From Paenibacillus catalpae (GTDB lineage Bacteria; Bacillota; Bacilli; Paenibacillales; Paenibacillaceae): a stretch of 64,000 nucleotides of DNA. The DNA lies in the NCBI RefSeq assembly GCF_900112695.1, contig NZ_FOMT01000005.1:619809-683808 (forward strand). Reading direction: 5' to 3'. The position numbers and the translations under genes are program-made. This document shows positions 17,047 to 25,991 of this stretch, piece after piece; the first letter of the stretch is position 1, and every line of letters starts with the position of its first letter. The notes under the pieces are model-generated. The model saw only the letters and a list, made by a program, of their open reading frames with translations, was not told the origin of the DNA and ran no database searches.

Positions 17047-18537
17047 ATGTCTACACCTACAGGATTTATGCAGTATCAACGTGAATTGCCGGCCGATCGC
17101 GATCCTCTTGAACGGATCAAGGATTGGAATGAATTTCATAAGCATTTGTCGGATGAACAGCTGCGTACGCAAGGCGCTCGCTGTATGGATTGCGGAACTC
17201 CATATTGCCATACAGGCATGGAACTTGCAGGATCGGCATCCGGCTGCCCGGTTAACAACTTGATTCCAGAATGGAATAACCTGATTTATCGGGGATTGTG
17301 GCGTGAAGCGCTTGACCGCTTGCACAAAACAAATAACTTCCCAGAATTTACGGGACGTGTATGTCCGGCTCCATGTGAAGGCTCCTGTACAGTTGGCCTG
17401 ATCGGCGAACCGGTAACGATTAAGACGATTGAAAATGCCATTATCGAACGCGGCTTTGAAGAAGGATGGGTTGTCGCACAACCGCCTAAAGTGCGCACAG
17501 GTAAAAAAGTGGCTGTAGTAGGCTCCGGTCCTGCAGGTCTTGCGGCAGCAGCGCAATTGAATAAAGCGGGTCATAAAGTAACCGTATACGAACGTGCTGA
17601 CCGTCTTGGCGGACTTCTCACTTACGGTATTCCTACAATGAAGCTTGAGAAGCATGTTGTAGACCGCCGTGTGAACCTGATGAGAGAAGAAGGCATCGAG
17701 TTCATTACGAATACAGAAATCGGCAAAGATATTTCGAGAGACGAGCTTTTGAAAGAGTTCGACGCGGTTATTATGTGCGGCGGTGCTACGAAAGCCCGTG
17801 ATGTTGAGATGGAAGGCCGTGAACTGAACGGCATCCACCTTGCAATGGATTACCTGAACGGCACAATCAAGAGCTACCTGGATTCGAACCTGGAAGACGG
17901 CAACTACATCTCGGCTAAAGATAAAGATGTTATCGTTATCGGCGGCGGCGATACGGGTACGGACTGTGTAGCAACGGCGCTGCGTCATGGTTGCAAATCG
18001 GTTACACAATTCGGTACGGTTGCGAAAGCGCCTCTGGAACGTGATATCGTGAACAACCCTTGGCCGCAATTCCCGAACGTGTACACGCTTGATTATGCAC
18101 AAGAGGAAGCAAAAGCCCTTTACGGTGAAGATCCTCGTGCATTCTCCGTACTGACGAAGAAATTCGTTGGCGACGGCAATGGCAACTTGAAAGAACTGCA
18201 CACGGTACAAATCGAGCGTACGGTTGATGAAGAAACGGGCCGTAGAATTTATAAAGACATCCCAGGCACAGAGAAAGTATGGCCGGCTGATCTTGTATTC
18301 ATCGCAGTAGGCTTTGAAGGTCCGGACAGCACGCTGATCGATTCGTTTGGTCTTGAGCAAGACCGCCGCACGAATGTGAAAGCGGCTTATGGCAAATACA
18401 AAACCAACGTTGATAAAGTATTCGCAGCAGGCGATATGCGCCGCGGACAAAGCCTTGTTGTATGGGCGATCAACGAAGGACGCGAGGCTGCTCGCGAAGT
18501 GGATAAATATTTGATGGGATCGTCGATGCTGCCTTAA
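17047..18537 (+). CDS. gltD: Glutamate synthase small subunit (NADPH, FAD, Fe-S)
   Basis: 496-residue flavoprotein that feeds electrons from NADPH to the large subunit of glutamate synthase. The N-terminal Fer4-like domain has the cysteine clusters CMDCGTPYCHTG and CPVNNLIPEW, then CPAPCEGSC. The FAD site is AVVGSGPAGLAAAAQL and the NADPH site VIVIGGGDTGTDC. No gltB lies on either side, so the large subunit is elsewhere or this protein has another electron acceptor. The ATG at 17047 follows TGGAGGAAATTCGCAC. An in-frame ATG seven codons upstream lies on that ribosome site. Confidence 0.92.
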   Translation: MSTPTGFMQYQRELPADRDPLERIKDWNEFHKHLSDEQLRTQGARCMDCGTPYCHTGMELAGSASGCPVNNLIPEWNNLIYRGLWREALDRLHKTNNFPEFTGRVCPAPCEGSCTVGLIGEPVTIKTIENAIIERGFEEGWVVAQPPKVRTGKKVAVVGSGPAGLAAAAQLNKAGHKVTVYERADRLGGLLTYGIPTMKLEKHVVDRRVNLMREEGIEFITNTEIGKDISRDELLKEFDAVIMCGGATKARDVEMEGRELNGIHLAMDYLNGTIKSYLDSNLEDGNYISAKDKDVIVIGGGDTGTDCVATALRHGCKSVTQFGTVAKAPLERDIVNNPWPQFPNVYTLDYAQEEAKALYGEDPRAFSVLTKKFVGDGNGNLKELHTVQIERTVDEETGRRIYKDIPGTEKVWPADLVFIAVGFEGPDSTLIDSFGLEQDRRTNVKAAYGKYKTNVDKVFAAGDMRRGQSLVVWAINEGREAAREVDKYLMGSSMLP

Positions 18538-18570
18538 GCTTTAAGGAGATGACGAGAACGATCTATAACA

Positions 18571-18597
18571 GAAAGCGCCTCCGGGCGCTTTTCTTGT
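18571..18597 (+). terminator. Terminator after gltD-like gene
   Basis: GAAAGCGCC pairs with GGCGCTTTTC around a short CCGG-containing loop, 34 bp after the gltD stop. Confidence 0.7.
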
Positions 18598-18638
18598 CGA
18601 TTATAGGCATTAACATTCTTTTCAGGAGGCAAAGAGGA

Positions 18639-18959
18639 ATGATTCAATACGGATTAGACCGGGTGACGGAACTGCGGTTCGAGTCGATGACGGCGACGAT
18701 GGAGCGCAGAGACAATCAGTGGGTCGATATTATTTTGCGTTTTGAGGTATCGGAGCAGACGCCTGTGCCGGCGGATCTGATTGATTTCAGTGGCCTTGTC
18801 ATTTGTACGCTAAGCGGTGCAATCGCGCAAATCGTTCCTCAAGACGAGGACATCGACTGCGAGTATCAATTCACGACTTTTGAGAAAGAGCAGATTCGTG
18901 CTTTTATTGAAAGTGAAGAAATCCAGCAGCGCATTACAAATCTAGCCTCCCCAACATAA
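18639..18959 (+). CDS. Uncharacterised 106-residue protein
   Basis: Small acidic soluble protein (begins MIQYGLDRV) with no family I can name. It has mixed strand-helix character: a first half of alternating hydrophobic residues (VTELRFESMTATMERR, WVDIILRFEV), a hydrophobic middle and a charged C-terminal helix (FEKEQIRAFIESEEIQQRI). The start is supported by TTCAGGAGGCAAAGAGG immediately ahead; longer in-frame starts would overlap the gltD terminator. It may share a transcript with the next gene, 51 bp away. No function proposed. Confidence 0.72.
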   Translation: MIQYGLDRVTELRFESMTATMERRDNQWVDIILRFEVSEQTPVPADLIDFSGLVICTLSGAIAQIVPQDEDIDCEYQFTTFEKEQIRAFIESEEIQQRITNLASPT

Positions 18960-19010
18960 AGAAAATTGTGGTAAAATCGGTGTAAGATGACGTTAAGGGG
19001 AGATTTCGTC

Positions 19011-20147
19011 ATGGCCGCCGAGGAAGCTTATGTGTTAACCCCAACGGATGTACGCAATATCAGACAATACGTTCAACATAAATATTCGGCTATGCCACAG
19101 GATAAAAAAGCGGAGATTGTAGCCGATGCAGTCAGCCGTATCATTCAAAAGCAGCTTCCGTCCTTCGAAGGCAAGCTGAGGCGTGAGGTGACGGCGAAGC
19201 TGATCCGGACAACCGTACTGGAGAAGCAGATGCCGGTTCGGTCAGATGATATTTTTGAAGCATGTCTCGGACTAAATCTGACGGATACCGAAGTGATTAC
19301 TCCGCTGCATAAGTGGATAGAAGATCAGACTGGCGTGCATCTGGAATGGAACATATTCCATATCCAAATGGACAAGCTTTTGCAGAAAAGTCAGGTACCG
19401 GCTGTTTTGCCCGATGCTTGGGAGCAGTTTAAGGAATGGCTGAAGTCCGAGCACCGGTTAGAGGGGACGAAAGAGAAGGTTCCTGAGCTGGCTGAGGTAA
19501 TTTCTCTGTCTGTAAACAATCGAGGCAAGGTGGTTGTGAAGCTTTTTCGGAGGAAGCAATCCTCGATATACCTTCTGTTATCTTTATTGCTGGTAAGCGC
19601 GTCTCTGCTGTATGGCTGGTCCTTATTACAACCTTCGCCAAACAAGCTGCAGCCTCCCGTCACATTGCAATCATTTGAGAACGTCATGCCAGTGGTGGAG
19701 AATAACGAATTACCGGAAGAGCTGCGTTACACGGAAGTGGATAAGGTCAAGCTGGCCGACTATTTAAAGAGCAGAGACTCTATATTAGCGGAGCAGCCCT
19801 ATTTGGATGCCATCATGGATGCCGCGAGAACATTTGATATACATCCTCTCTTTTTATTCGCGATAACGGGTCAGGAGCAGGCTTTTGTACCTAAGTCGAA
19901 TAAACAGGCGAAGAAAATCGCCAATAATCCGTTCAATGTTTTTTATAGCTGGAAAGACTACAATACGACCATTCATGACTCTGCGCGCATCGCTTCCGAG
20001 ACTGTCTTGAAATGGAGCAGGAACCGGCCGGAGGGCAAAGACCCGATTGCATGGATCAACCGCAAATATGCGGAGGATCAGAATTGGGCGGCTGGCGTGA
20101 GTAAAATTTTTGCAACGATGAAAAGCAAAGTGGAACGAACAAGCTAG
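19011..20147 (+). CDS. Membrane protein with C-terminal glucosaminidase/lysozyme-like domain
   Basis: 378 residues. The first ~180 are soluble and helical with no recognised domain, then comes one membrane helix (about 185-206), then an outside region whose last ~120 residues resemble the glucosaminidase/lysozyme-like fold. Markers are YLDAIMDAARTFDIHPLFL, a likely catalytic Glu289 in ITGQEQAF, and NNPFNVFYSW. It would cut peptidoglycan glycan strands at the membrane surface while keeping a large cytoplasmic portion. The start at 19011 has AAGGGGAGA eight bases ahead. It is followed 18 bp later by topB. Confidence 0.68.
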   Translation: MAAEEAYVLTPTDVRNIRQYVQHKYSAMPQDKKAEIVADAVSRIIQKQLPSFEGKLRREVTAKLIRTTVLEKQMPVRSDDIFEACLGLNLTDTEVITPLHKWIEDQTGVHLEWNIFHIQMDKLLQKSQVPAVLPDAWEQFKEWLKSEHRLEGTKEKVPELAEVISLSVNNRGKVVVKLFRRKQSSIYLLLSLLLVSASLLYGWSLLQPSPNKLQPPVTLQSFENVMPVVENNELPEELRYTEVDKVKLADYLKSRDSILAEQPYLDAIMDAARTFDIHPLFLFAITGQEQAFVPKSNKQAKKIANNPFNVFYSWKDYNTTIHDSARIASETVLKWSRNRPEGKDPIAWINRKYAEDQNWAAGVSKIFATMKSKVERTS

Positions 20148-20165
20148 AAGTAAAGAGGCGATTAG

Positions 20166-22481
20166 TTGAAGACATTAATTATTGCGGAAAAGCCGGATAT
20201 GGGACGGACGATTGCCGCGGTAGTAGAGCCAAAAGCGGTAAATAAAAGGACGTACCTGGAAGGCGACCGTTATATTATTACATGGGCGATCGGTCATCTG
20301 GTTACTTTAGCTGAGCCTGACCAATATGACGCGCGTTATAAAAGATGGAATGATCAGGATCTGCCGATTATTCCGCAAACATTCAAGCTGTGGCCTAATG
20401 CCCGGACAAAGGATCAACTGAAGACGATCGGAGAGCTCGCGAAGCGATGCGGCCGTCTCGTGAATGCCTGTGACGCCGGGCGCGAGGGACAGCTTATTTT
20501 TCATCTAATCCGGCAATATTTGAAGCTGCCCCAGCCGACAGACCGTCTGTGGATCTCGGATTTGACGCCTGAGACGATCAGAAAGGGCTTTGACGCCATT
20601 CGGAGCGATGAAGAGTATGCTCCGCTTACAAGGGCAGCCAGAGCGCGCAGCGAGGCCGACTGGCTGATCGGGATGAACGCATCCCGTGCCTTCACGATTC
20701 GACATAAAGCTTTACTCTCGGTCGGAAGGGTGCAGACGCCTGTTTTAGCGCTGCTGTATGACCGGCATAAGGAGATTACGGCTTTTCAATCGGACATGTA
20801 TTATGTCGTGAAGGCGTTATTTGATCAGAACGGCTTTCAATATTCAGGCATATGGCAGGGGGATCGGATAACGGACAAAGCGAAGGCAGAGGCTTTGGCG
20901 TCGAAGACGCAAGGCAAGCCTGGCGTCATTAAAGATTATCAGACGGCGGAGAGCAAGGAGTATCCGTTCCGCCTGCATGATCTGACGCTGCTGCAGCGGG
21001 AAGCAAACGGCCGTTACGGCTACTCGGCAAAGAAAACGCTGGATATCGCCCAGGCTTTGTACGAAAAGCATAAAGCGATTACCTATCCTCGCACGAACTC
21101 CAACTATGTAACCGAAGAGAATCTGCCTGTCATGCAGAAGGTGCTGTCCATGCTGCAGGGGACGGATTCCTATCGGGAGCTGGCGGGCGGAGCAGACCGC
21201 AGCAGGGTGCACAAAGGCAATAAGGCCGTATGTAATCCGGCGAAGGTCGAAGATCACCATGCGATCATACCCACGCCGAAGCGTCCTTCCGGATTAAATC
21301 CGGAGGAGCAGAATATTTATGATATGATCGTCCGACGGTTCCTGTCGCAATACTACCCTCCGGCGATTTATAAGAATCATACGGTGCTGACAGAAGTCGA
21401 AAGCGAGATCTTCCGCACGAAGGCGAAGGAGCTGCTCGATCTTGGCTGGAAGGTTGTCCTTCAGGATCAGGCTTTGGCAGCGAAGAAGACAAGCAAGAAG
21501 AAGTCGAGCGACAAGGAAGAGGCTGAAGGCGATGAGGAAGAGCTGCTAACAGACAAGCCATTCGCCATAGAGCCGAAGCAGGGCGTCATTTGCGTGAAGT
21601 CGGATGCGCTCGAGAAAACGACGCAGCCGCCAAAGCCCTTTACAGAGGGTACCTTGCTGAAAGCGATGGAGAGTGCCGGCAGGTCGATGGAGGACGATGA
21701 GCTCCGCGAGGCGATGAAGGATACGGGGCTAGGGACTCCGGCGACACGGGCGGCGACGATTGAACGGTTGAAGCAGGTTGGTTATGTCGATCTGTCCGGC
21801 AAGAAGCTGGAGATCACATCGAAGGGCTGTGCCGCCATTGAACTAATCCGCGGCGCGGGGGTGGATCTGTTAGCCTCACCGGAGATGACCGGCCGCTGGG
21901 AACAGCGTTTGCATCAGATCTCGCGCGGTGAAGCATCGGATGATCAATTTATTATGAAAGTGAAGCAATTTGCCGCAATGATCGTAGACAAGGTGCGGCA
22001 GCAGCGTCCTGCAGCGCCAGGGACGTTCGAGGAGCGGGAGAATAGCGGCAAGCGGGGAACAGCAGGTTCGAAGAGAGGAAGCCGTTCAGGAAAGACAACG
22101 GGCTCCAGCAGAGCAGCTGCCTCGGCCTCGAGGTCATCCTCGTCGGCCACAGCCACGGCTTCAGCAGCTTCCAGAACAATACAACGAACTGCAGGTTCAT
22201 CTGTACGGGAACCGATTGCAGCATGTCCAAGAGGCGGCTGCAGCGGACATATTATTGAAGGAAAACGCGGATTTGGCTGCAGTGCTTTCCGTGATGGCTG
22301 CACCTTTGTTATCTGGAAGGAGCAGCAAGGCAAAACGTTATCGATCCCAATGATCCGTTCTCTTCTGGAAAAAGGAGCTACCAGCCAGCTGACCTTCAAG
22401 CGTCCGGATGGAAGCAGCGCCAAGGCTAAGCTTGTATTGACTGACCGGGATAAAGGTACAGTAACCGTCCAAGGCGTGTAG
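20166..22481 (+). CDS. topB: DNA topoisomerase III
   Basis: 771-residue type IA topoisomerase that relaxes and decatenates DNA through a 5'-phosphotyrosine link. The TOPRIM domain has IIAEKPDMGR and DAGREGQ (103-109), and the active-site tyrosine is Tyr307 in ITYPRTNSNY. Residues about 425-460 hold a Lys/Glu-rich insertion, and 610-690 a Gly-Ser-Arg-Ala tail. The end holds a cysteine-containing CPRGGC..GKRGFGCSAF..GC module like a zinc ribbon. The TTG start follows AAAGAGGCGATTAG, and the frame upstream gives no better start. Confidence 0.94.
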   Translation: MKTLIIAEKPDMGRTIAAVVEPKAVNKRTYLEGDRYIITWAIGHLVTLAEPDQYDARYKRWNDQDLPIIPQTFKLWPNARTKDQLKTIGELAKRCGRLVNACDAGREGQLIFHLIRQYLKLPQPTDRLWISDLTPETIRKGFDAIRSDEEYAPLTRAARARSEADWLIGMNASRAFTIRHKALLSVGRVQTPVLALLYDRHKEITAFQSDMYYVVKALFDQNGFQYSGIWQGDRITDKAKAEALASKTQGKPGVIKDYQTAESKEYPFRLHDLTLLQREANGRYGYSAKKTLDIAQALYEKHKAITYPRTNSNYVTEENLPVMQKVLSMLQGTDSYRELAGGADRSRVHKGNKAVCNPAKVEDHHAIIPTPKRPSGLNPEEQNIYDMIVRRFLSQYYPPAIYKNHTVLTEVESEIFRTKAKELLDLGWKVVLQDQALAAKKTSKKKSSDKEEAEGDEEELLTDKPFAIEPKQGVICVKSDALEKTTQPPKPFTEGTLLKAMESAGRSMEDDELREAMKDTGLGTPATRAATIERLKQVGYVDLSGKKLEITSKGCAAIELIRGAGVDLLASPEMTGRWEQRLHQISRGEASDDQFIMKVKQFAAMIVDKVRQQRPAAPGTFEERENSGKRGTAGSKRGSRSGKTTGSSRAAASASRSSSSATATASAASRTIQRTAGSSVREPIAACPRGGCSGHIIEGKRGFGCSAFRDGCTFVIWKEQQGKTLSIPMIRSLLEKGATSQLTFKRPDGSSAKAKLVLTDRDKGTVTVQGV

Positions 22482-22539
22482 ACCTATGGTCAGCAGGCTG
22501 TGGTCATGAGGAAGCGTATCAGGATGCTTTTATGAAAAC

Positions 22540-22580
22540 AAAAAGGAGTAAAGCAGCGCGCTGCTTTACTCCTTTTTGTT
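22540..22580. terminator. Bidirectional terminator, perfect palindrome
   Basis: AAAAAGGAGTAAAGCAGCG and its exact complement meet at the centre (22540-22577), with A and T runs outside. It ends topB and the convergent HAD gene. Confidence 0.92.
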
Positions 22581-22591
22581 AATTAACCAGG

Positions 22592-23335
22592 TTAAGGTTG
22601 TTGTCGGATCACGTAGTCATGAATCGCTGGCGGGACTTCAAGCAGGTTGTTCAGCGTGAAGAAGGCTCCCTTAGGTTCAACCTCAATATTAATGACGTTG
22701 TACTGCCATTCGGATTCCGCTCTCATATGGATGGCATGAATGCCTGCAGTCAGTGCAGGTACAACATCTGTCCGGATCGAGTTGCCAATCATCCAGGTCA
22801 GGCTGCGGTTGTAGTTGCCTTCCGCCAATATTTGCTCAAGCGCTTCACTGTTCTTGTGACGGCGGATATAAACCCTTGTATCGAAATAACGCTCCAGCTT
22901 CATTTGTTCGATCTTGCGGCGCTGAATCGTAATTTCTCCTCCGGTATAGAGATGCAGTACATGTCCTTCACCGGCAAGCTTATCAAGAGTAGATTCCATA
23001 TTGGGATAAGGTTCTGTTTCATGCTCATATACGCTCAGGCCAAGCTTCCACAGGAAGTCCTGTTCCGTTGTAGACTTTTTGCGGCCCGTCAGGTCGCAAT
23101 AGTAGTTGTATGTATCAAGAAAAGACTGCGGGAAATGCTCGCTCTTGAATCCGAGCACCGCTACGCCCGCAATATCAATCTCCGTCTGTTTATTGCGCAC
23201 AGCTTCCGCGCTTACCCCTTCATAGCCGGCAAACCACGTTGTCATCGCGTCAACAAACTGTTCGATGACAAAGTAGAAATATTTATTGCAGTGAATGAGG
23301 GTGTCGTCAAGGTCAAAGAATAGGTTTTGCTTCAT
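22592..23335 (-). CDS. HAD-superfamily hydrolase
   Basis: 247-residue phosphatase-type HAD protein. Motif I is FFDLDDTL with the nucleophilic Asp8, motif II the threonine in HLYTGG, motif III a lysine near RRHKNSE, and motif IV GNSIRTDV. The helical cap (about 20-110) is of the C1 type used for small phosphorylated metabolites. Substrate unknown. The start ATG at 23335 has a GGAGCCGTGC-like site ahead on the minus strand. Confidence 0.85.
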   Translation of the reverse strand: MKQNLFFDLDDTLIHCNKYFYFVIEQFVDAMTTWFAGYEGVSAEAVRNKQTEIDIAGVAVLGFKSEHFPQSFLDTYNYYCDLTGRKKSTTEQDFLWKLGLSVYEHETEPYPNMESTLDKLAGEGHVLHLYTGGEITIQRRKIEQMKLERYFDTRVYIRRHKNSEALEQILAEGNYNRSLTWMIGNSIRTDVVPALTAGIHAIHMRAESEWQYNVINIEVEPKGAFFTLNNLLEVPPAIHDYVIRQQP

Positions 23336-23478
23336 CTAAAGCACGGCTCCTTTGGTGAAGTTCGTCGTATGAACAATCTACCTTATTAGAAGCCCTACGT
23401 CAACGAAGGCACAATTGGGATGTTTAATTCAGGCGGTTTTAGCTAATCATTCTCATAAAGAGCAGGGAGGTGATGAGC

Positions 23479-23616
23479 ATGCCATTTAATAAAGCCGACA
23501 AAACCCAAAACCGCCAAAATCACTCCAGCATGAAGTCGGAAGCTATAGGCCTTAAGTTGAACAAACTCGCCAGCCGTCCTCCAAGTATGAATGGAATTAA
23601 TAAACAACTGCCGTAA
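23479..23616 (+). CDS. Small basic protein of 45 residues
   Basis: Short ORF beginning MPFNKADKTQNRQ and ending GINKQLP, rich in Asn, Lys, Ser and Arg with no hydrophobic stretch. The evidence is a near-ideal GGGAGGTGATGAGC ribosome site eight bases ahead of the ATG and a strong terminator seven bases after the stop. An ATG two codons earlier sits too close to the ribosome site. The composition resembles small spore or stress proteins, but no family is recognised. Confidence 0.6.
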   Translation: MPFNKADKTQNRQNHSSMKSEAIGLKLNKLASRPPSMNGINKQLP

Positions 23617-23623
23617 ACAGGAC

Positions 23624-23662
23624 AGGCGGAATACAAGGTACGCCTTGTATTCCGCCTATTTA
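23624..23662. terminator. Terminator after the small ORF
   Basis: AGGCGGAATACAAGG pairs perfectly with CCTTGTATTCCGCCT around TACG, followed by ATTTATT. It may also serve the convergent small gene on the minus strand. Confidence 0.8.
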
Positions 23663-23691
23663 TTAACCGTGCCCCTCCTGAGGGGGATATG

Positions 23692-23916
23692 TTAAGCATA
23701 TTTCTGCTGGGCAGCCGTCAATTTATTCTTAATAAAGGCGATTCGACGCCGTACATAAAAGTCCATGCTGTCTCCCTTCAAATCATTTGGCGAGATCACC
23801 TCCTCTGCACGATTATCGATAATCGTTAATGTTCCGTCCGTGTAAAACTTAAATGTAAGGTCCCGGCGCGGCCATCCTTTCTCTAAATAACGAAAGTTTT
23901 CGCAGCTTTTATTCAT
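23692..23916 (-). CDS. Uncharacterised 74-residue protein
   Basis: Small soluble protein beginning MNKSCENFRYLEKGW. The middle TFKFYTDGTLTIIDNR reads as a beta hairpin, and the end is a basic helix (RRRIAFIKNKLTAAQQK). A GAAGGAGGCTGACTCACC ribosome region precedes the ATG on the minus strand, which supports translation. I recognise no family and see no linked operon; the plus-strand ABC gene diverges from it. Confidence 0.65.
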   Translation of the reverse strand: MNKSCENFRYLEKGWPRRDLTFKFYTDGTLTIIDNRAEEVISPNDLKGDSMDFYVRRRIAFIKNKLTAAQQKYA

Positions 23917-24077
23917 GGTGAGTCAGCCTCCTTCAAATGATTGTGGGATATAAGATAAGGGAACATTTGTTCTGTTTTTATTATAGCAAACATTTGTTCG
24001 TGTGGAAACAATTTTTTGTTTCTCGTAAACTAGATTCATAGAGTGGCGAAGCGTTTACAAAAAAGGGGCATGGACTT

Positions 24078-24803
24078 ATGTTGAGAATATCGAATTTAAC
24101 ACAGCAAATACCCGGCGGACCAACGATTCTGAAGAACATCAGCTTTGAAGTCCAGCCTGGCCAATTCATTGCGATAAAAGGCGCAAGCGGCAGCGGCAAG
24201 TCAATGCTGCTCAAATGTTTGGCGCTGCAGCAGAAGTGGAGCGGGGGCAATTACTATTTCGAAGGCGAAGACGTCTTCAAGCAAGGACTCGCCGGCAAAC
24301 TCAAAATCCGCCGTGCGGTTGCGTATCTGGAAGAGAAGACGGTGCTGCATCAGAATAAGACCGGACTTAAAAATGTTAGTATCGGTGCGGTAGCCCAAAC
24401 ACCGGCTTGGCGCAGATGGACAGGGATGCTGCGCAACGATGATTATATGGGCGCTATGGATACGATCGAGAAATTGGGCCTGCTCGATAAAGCCCATCAG
24501 AAAGCCAGCACGATGAGCGGCGGCGAACGCCAGCGTATTGCTATTGCCCGGGCGCTTGTTCACGGCGCGAAGGTTATTGCGGCAGACGAGCCCGTGGCTG
24601 GTCTGGATCCTCATACGGCAGACCGGGTATTGTCCGATCTGAAGAAGCTGTCCACGGAACAGGGAGTAACGGTGATCGCCGTGCTTGATCAAGGGGATTG
24701 GGCAGAGCGGTTTGCAGACCGGATTATCGGCCTGAACAACGGCGAGCTCGTGCTTGACGTGAAGGGGAGAAGATTGACTGAGCGGGAGAAAATGCTGCTG
24801 TGA
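24078..24803 (+). CDS. ABC transporter ATP-binding protein without an adjacent permease
   Basis: 241-residue ABC ATPase: Walker A GASGSGKSM, signature TMSGGERQRIAIARAL, Walker B VIAADEPVAGLDP, and a D/H-loop region ending VIAVLDQGDWAERF, where the usual switch histidine seems to be aspartate. The sequence is closest in style to phosphonate or lipoprotein-export ATPases. No membrane subunit is adjacent, so it must pair with a remote permease or act as an orphan. Its stop overlaps the GTG start of the following GNAT gene, tying the two in one operon. Confidence 0.85.
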   Translation: MLRISNLTQQIPGGPTILKNISFEVQPGQFIAIKGASGSGKSMLLKCLALQQKWSGGNYYFEGEDVFKQGLAGKLKIRRAVAYLEEKTVLHQNKTGLKNVSIGAVAQTPAWRRWTGMLRNDDYMGAMDTIEKLGLLDKAHQKASTMSGGERQRIAIARALVHGAKVIAADEPVAGLDPHTADRVLSDLKKLSTEQGVTVIAVLDQGDWAERFADRIIGLNNGELVLDVKGRRLTEREKMLL

Positions 24804-25312
24804 ACATCATTAAGCTTCGTTTAATAAAAGAAGATGAACTGGAGGAAGCGCTCCTGCTGGAGCAGCGCTGTTACCCACCGGATGCGGCGGCAACGCGGGA
24901 GGGCTTCCTTTACCGGTTCGAGCACTATCCGAATTATTTCTGGTCGGCCTGGTCGGGTGGAAAGCTTCTTGGCATCACGAACGGAATTCGTACTTCGGCA
25001 TGGTCCTGCGGAGACGAGATGAAAGGAGATCATCAGGATGACGGAGACGGTAACAACTTCTGCATTCTGACGGTCGCCGTGGCGGCAGAAGCAAGAAGGC
25101 AGGGAATCGGAGCCATGCTTCTTAACAGGCTCGTCGAGGAATGCGATGCTGCGGGTCATGAAGCGATCCTGCTCATGTGCGAGGAGCATTTGATCTCCTT
25201 TTATGAGAAGGCCGGCTTTACGTACCTTGGAGTTGCTGAATCAACGCACGGCGGGATAGAGTGGCATGAAATGAGACGCACCCTGCATATAATGGAGCAT
25301 CTGACCAAATAG
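24800..25312 (+). CDS. GNAT-family N-acetyltransferase
   Basis: 170-residue GNAT protein with a clear core: LTVAVAAEARRQGIGAMLL holds the acetyl-CoA-binding R-R-Q-G-I-G loop, and the C-terminal ILLMCEEHLISFYEKAGF is the usual strand 5-helix 4. The order is close to the AANAT-like subgroup that acetylates arylalkylamines; the actual acceptor is not known. GTG start overlapping the ABC ATPase stop (GTGA). Confidence 0.86.
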   Translation: MNIIKLRLIKEDELEEALLLEQRCYPPDAAATREGFLYRFEHYPNYFWSAWSGGKLLGITNGIRTSAWSCGDEMKGDHQDDGDGNNFCILTVAVAAEARRQGIGAMLLNRLVEECDAAGHEAILLMCEEHLISFYEKAGFTYLGVAESTHGGIEWHEMRRTLHIMEHLTK

Positions 25313-25328
25313 GTAGGTGTCTTCGAAT

Positions 25329-25940
25329 ATGGCATTTCAGTCTCCAGTCATTGTCCAATCTGCAAGAGCGGCATTCCCTAAAGCGGAGCTTTGGATTCCT
25401 TATGTAAGCGGCGGTCCCAACGAGAATGCAATGAAGCGGATCAATGAATCCATTCGAAAAGCGGCTCAACAGCTGGTAGACGAGCAGGGCTCGCTTGAGG
25501 ATCCGCGGGCTGAAATGAGCGGGTATTACGAGGTGAAGACGAACGAGCGGGATATTCTCAGCCTGTCGTTATTCAACTACACCTATTCAGGAGGTACGCA
25601 CGGACTTACCTTGCAGGTATCCCTTACCTTTCGTGTGTCGACTGGACACGCTTACAGCCTTCCGCAGCTGTTCAAGCCGGGAAGCGCTTATGTTCAGCGT
25701 ATATCCGAGATGGTAAACACACAGATTCAAGAACGTGATATAAGTACACTCGAGTCATTCCGCACGATCCGGCCGGATCAGGACTATTATATTGCGGACC
25801 GTTCGATTGTCGTTTATTTTGCCTTATACGAATTAACGCCTTATGCCTACGGGTTCCCGTATTTTCCGATCTCGGCCTATGATCTCCAGGATATTGTGAA
25901 TGAGAACGGTCCATTAGGAGCTATGGTGCCCAATAATTAG
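25329..25940 (+). CDS. DUF3298/DUF4163-type protein
   Basis: 203-residue protein with the DUF4163-DUF3298 pattern (SYEVKTNERDILSLSLFNYTYSGGTHG..SLTFRVSTGHAYSLPQLF..YFALYELTPYAYG), as found in the outer domain of RsiV-type anti-sigma factors and in stand-alone proteins. No signal peptide or membrane helix is visible, so location is uncertain. The ATG at 25329 follows AGGTAGGTG at a normal distance; the GTG at 25317 lies on that site. It is 16 bp downstream of the GNAT gene and probably in the same operon. Confidence 0.75.
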   Translation: MAFQSPVIVQSARAAFPKAELWIPYVSGGPNENAMKRINESIRKAAQQLVDEQGSLEDPRAEMSGYYEVKTNERDILSLSLFNYTYSGGTHGLTLQVSLTFRVSTGHAYSLPQLFKPGSAYVQRISEMVNTQIQERDISTLESFRTIRPDQDYYIADRSIVVYFALYELTPYAYGFPYFPISAYDLQDIVNENGPLGAMVPNN

Positions 25941-25991
25941 TGCGGTGCCGGACATGCTGGCCGGGGACGATCAAAAGGAGCTGATCCTTAG

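Noticed and set aside
16894..18450. 518-codon open frame on the minus strand opposite gltD
   Set aside because: Exact antisense shadow of a clear gltD; composition rich in Cys, Phe and His with no domain or ribosome site.
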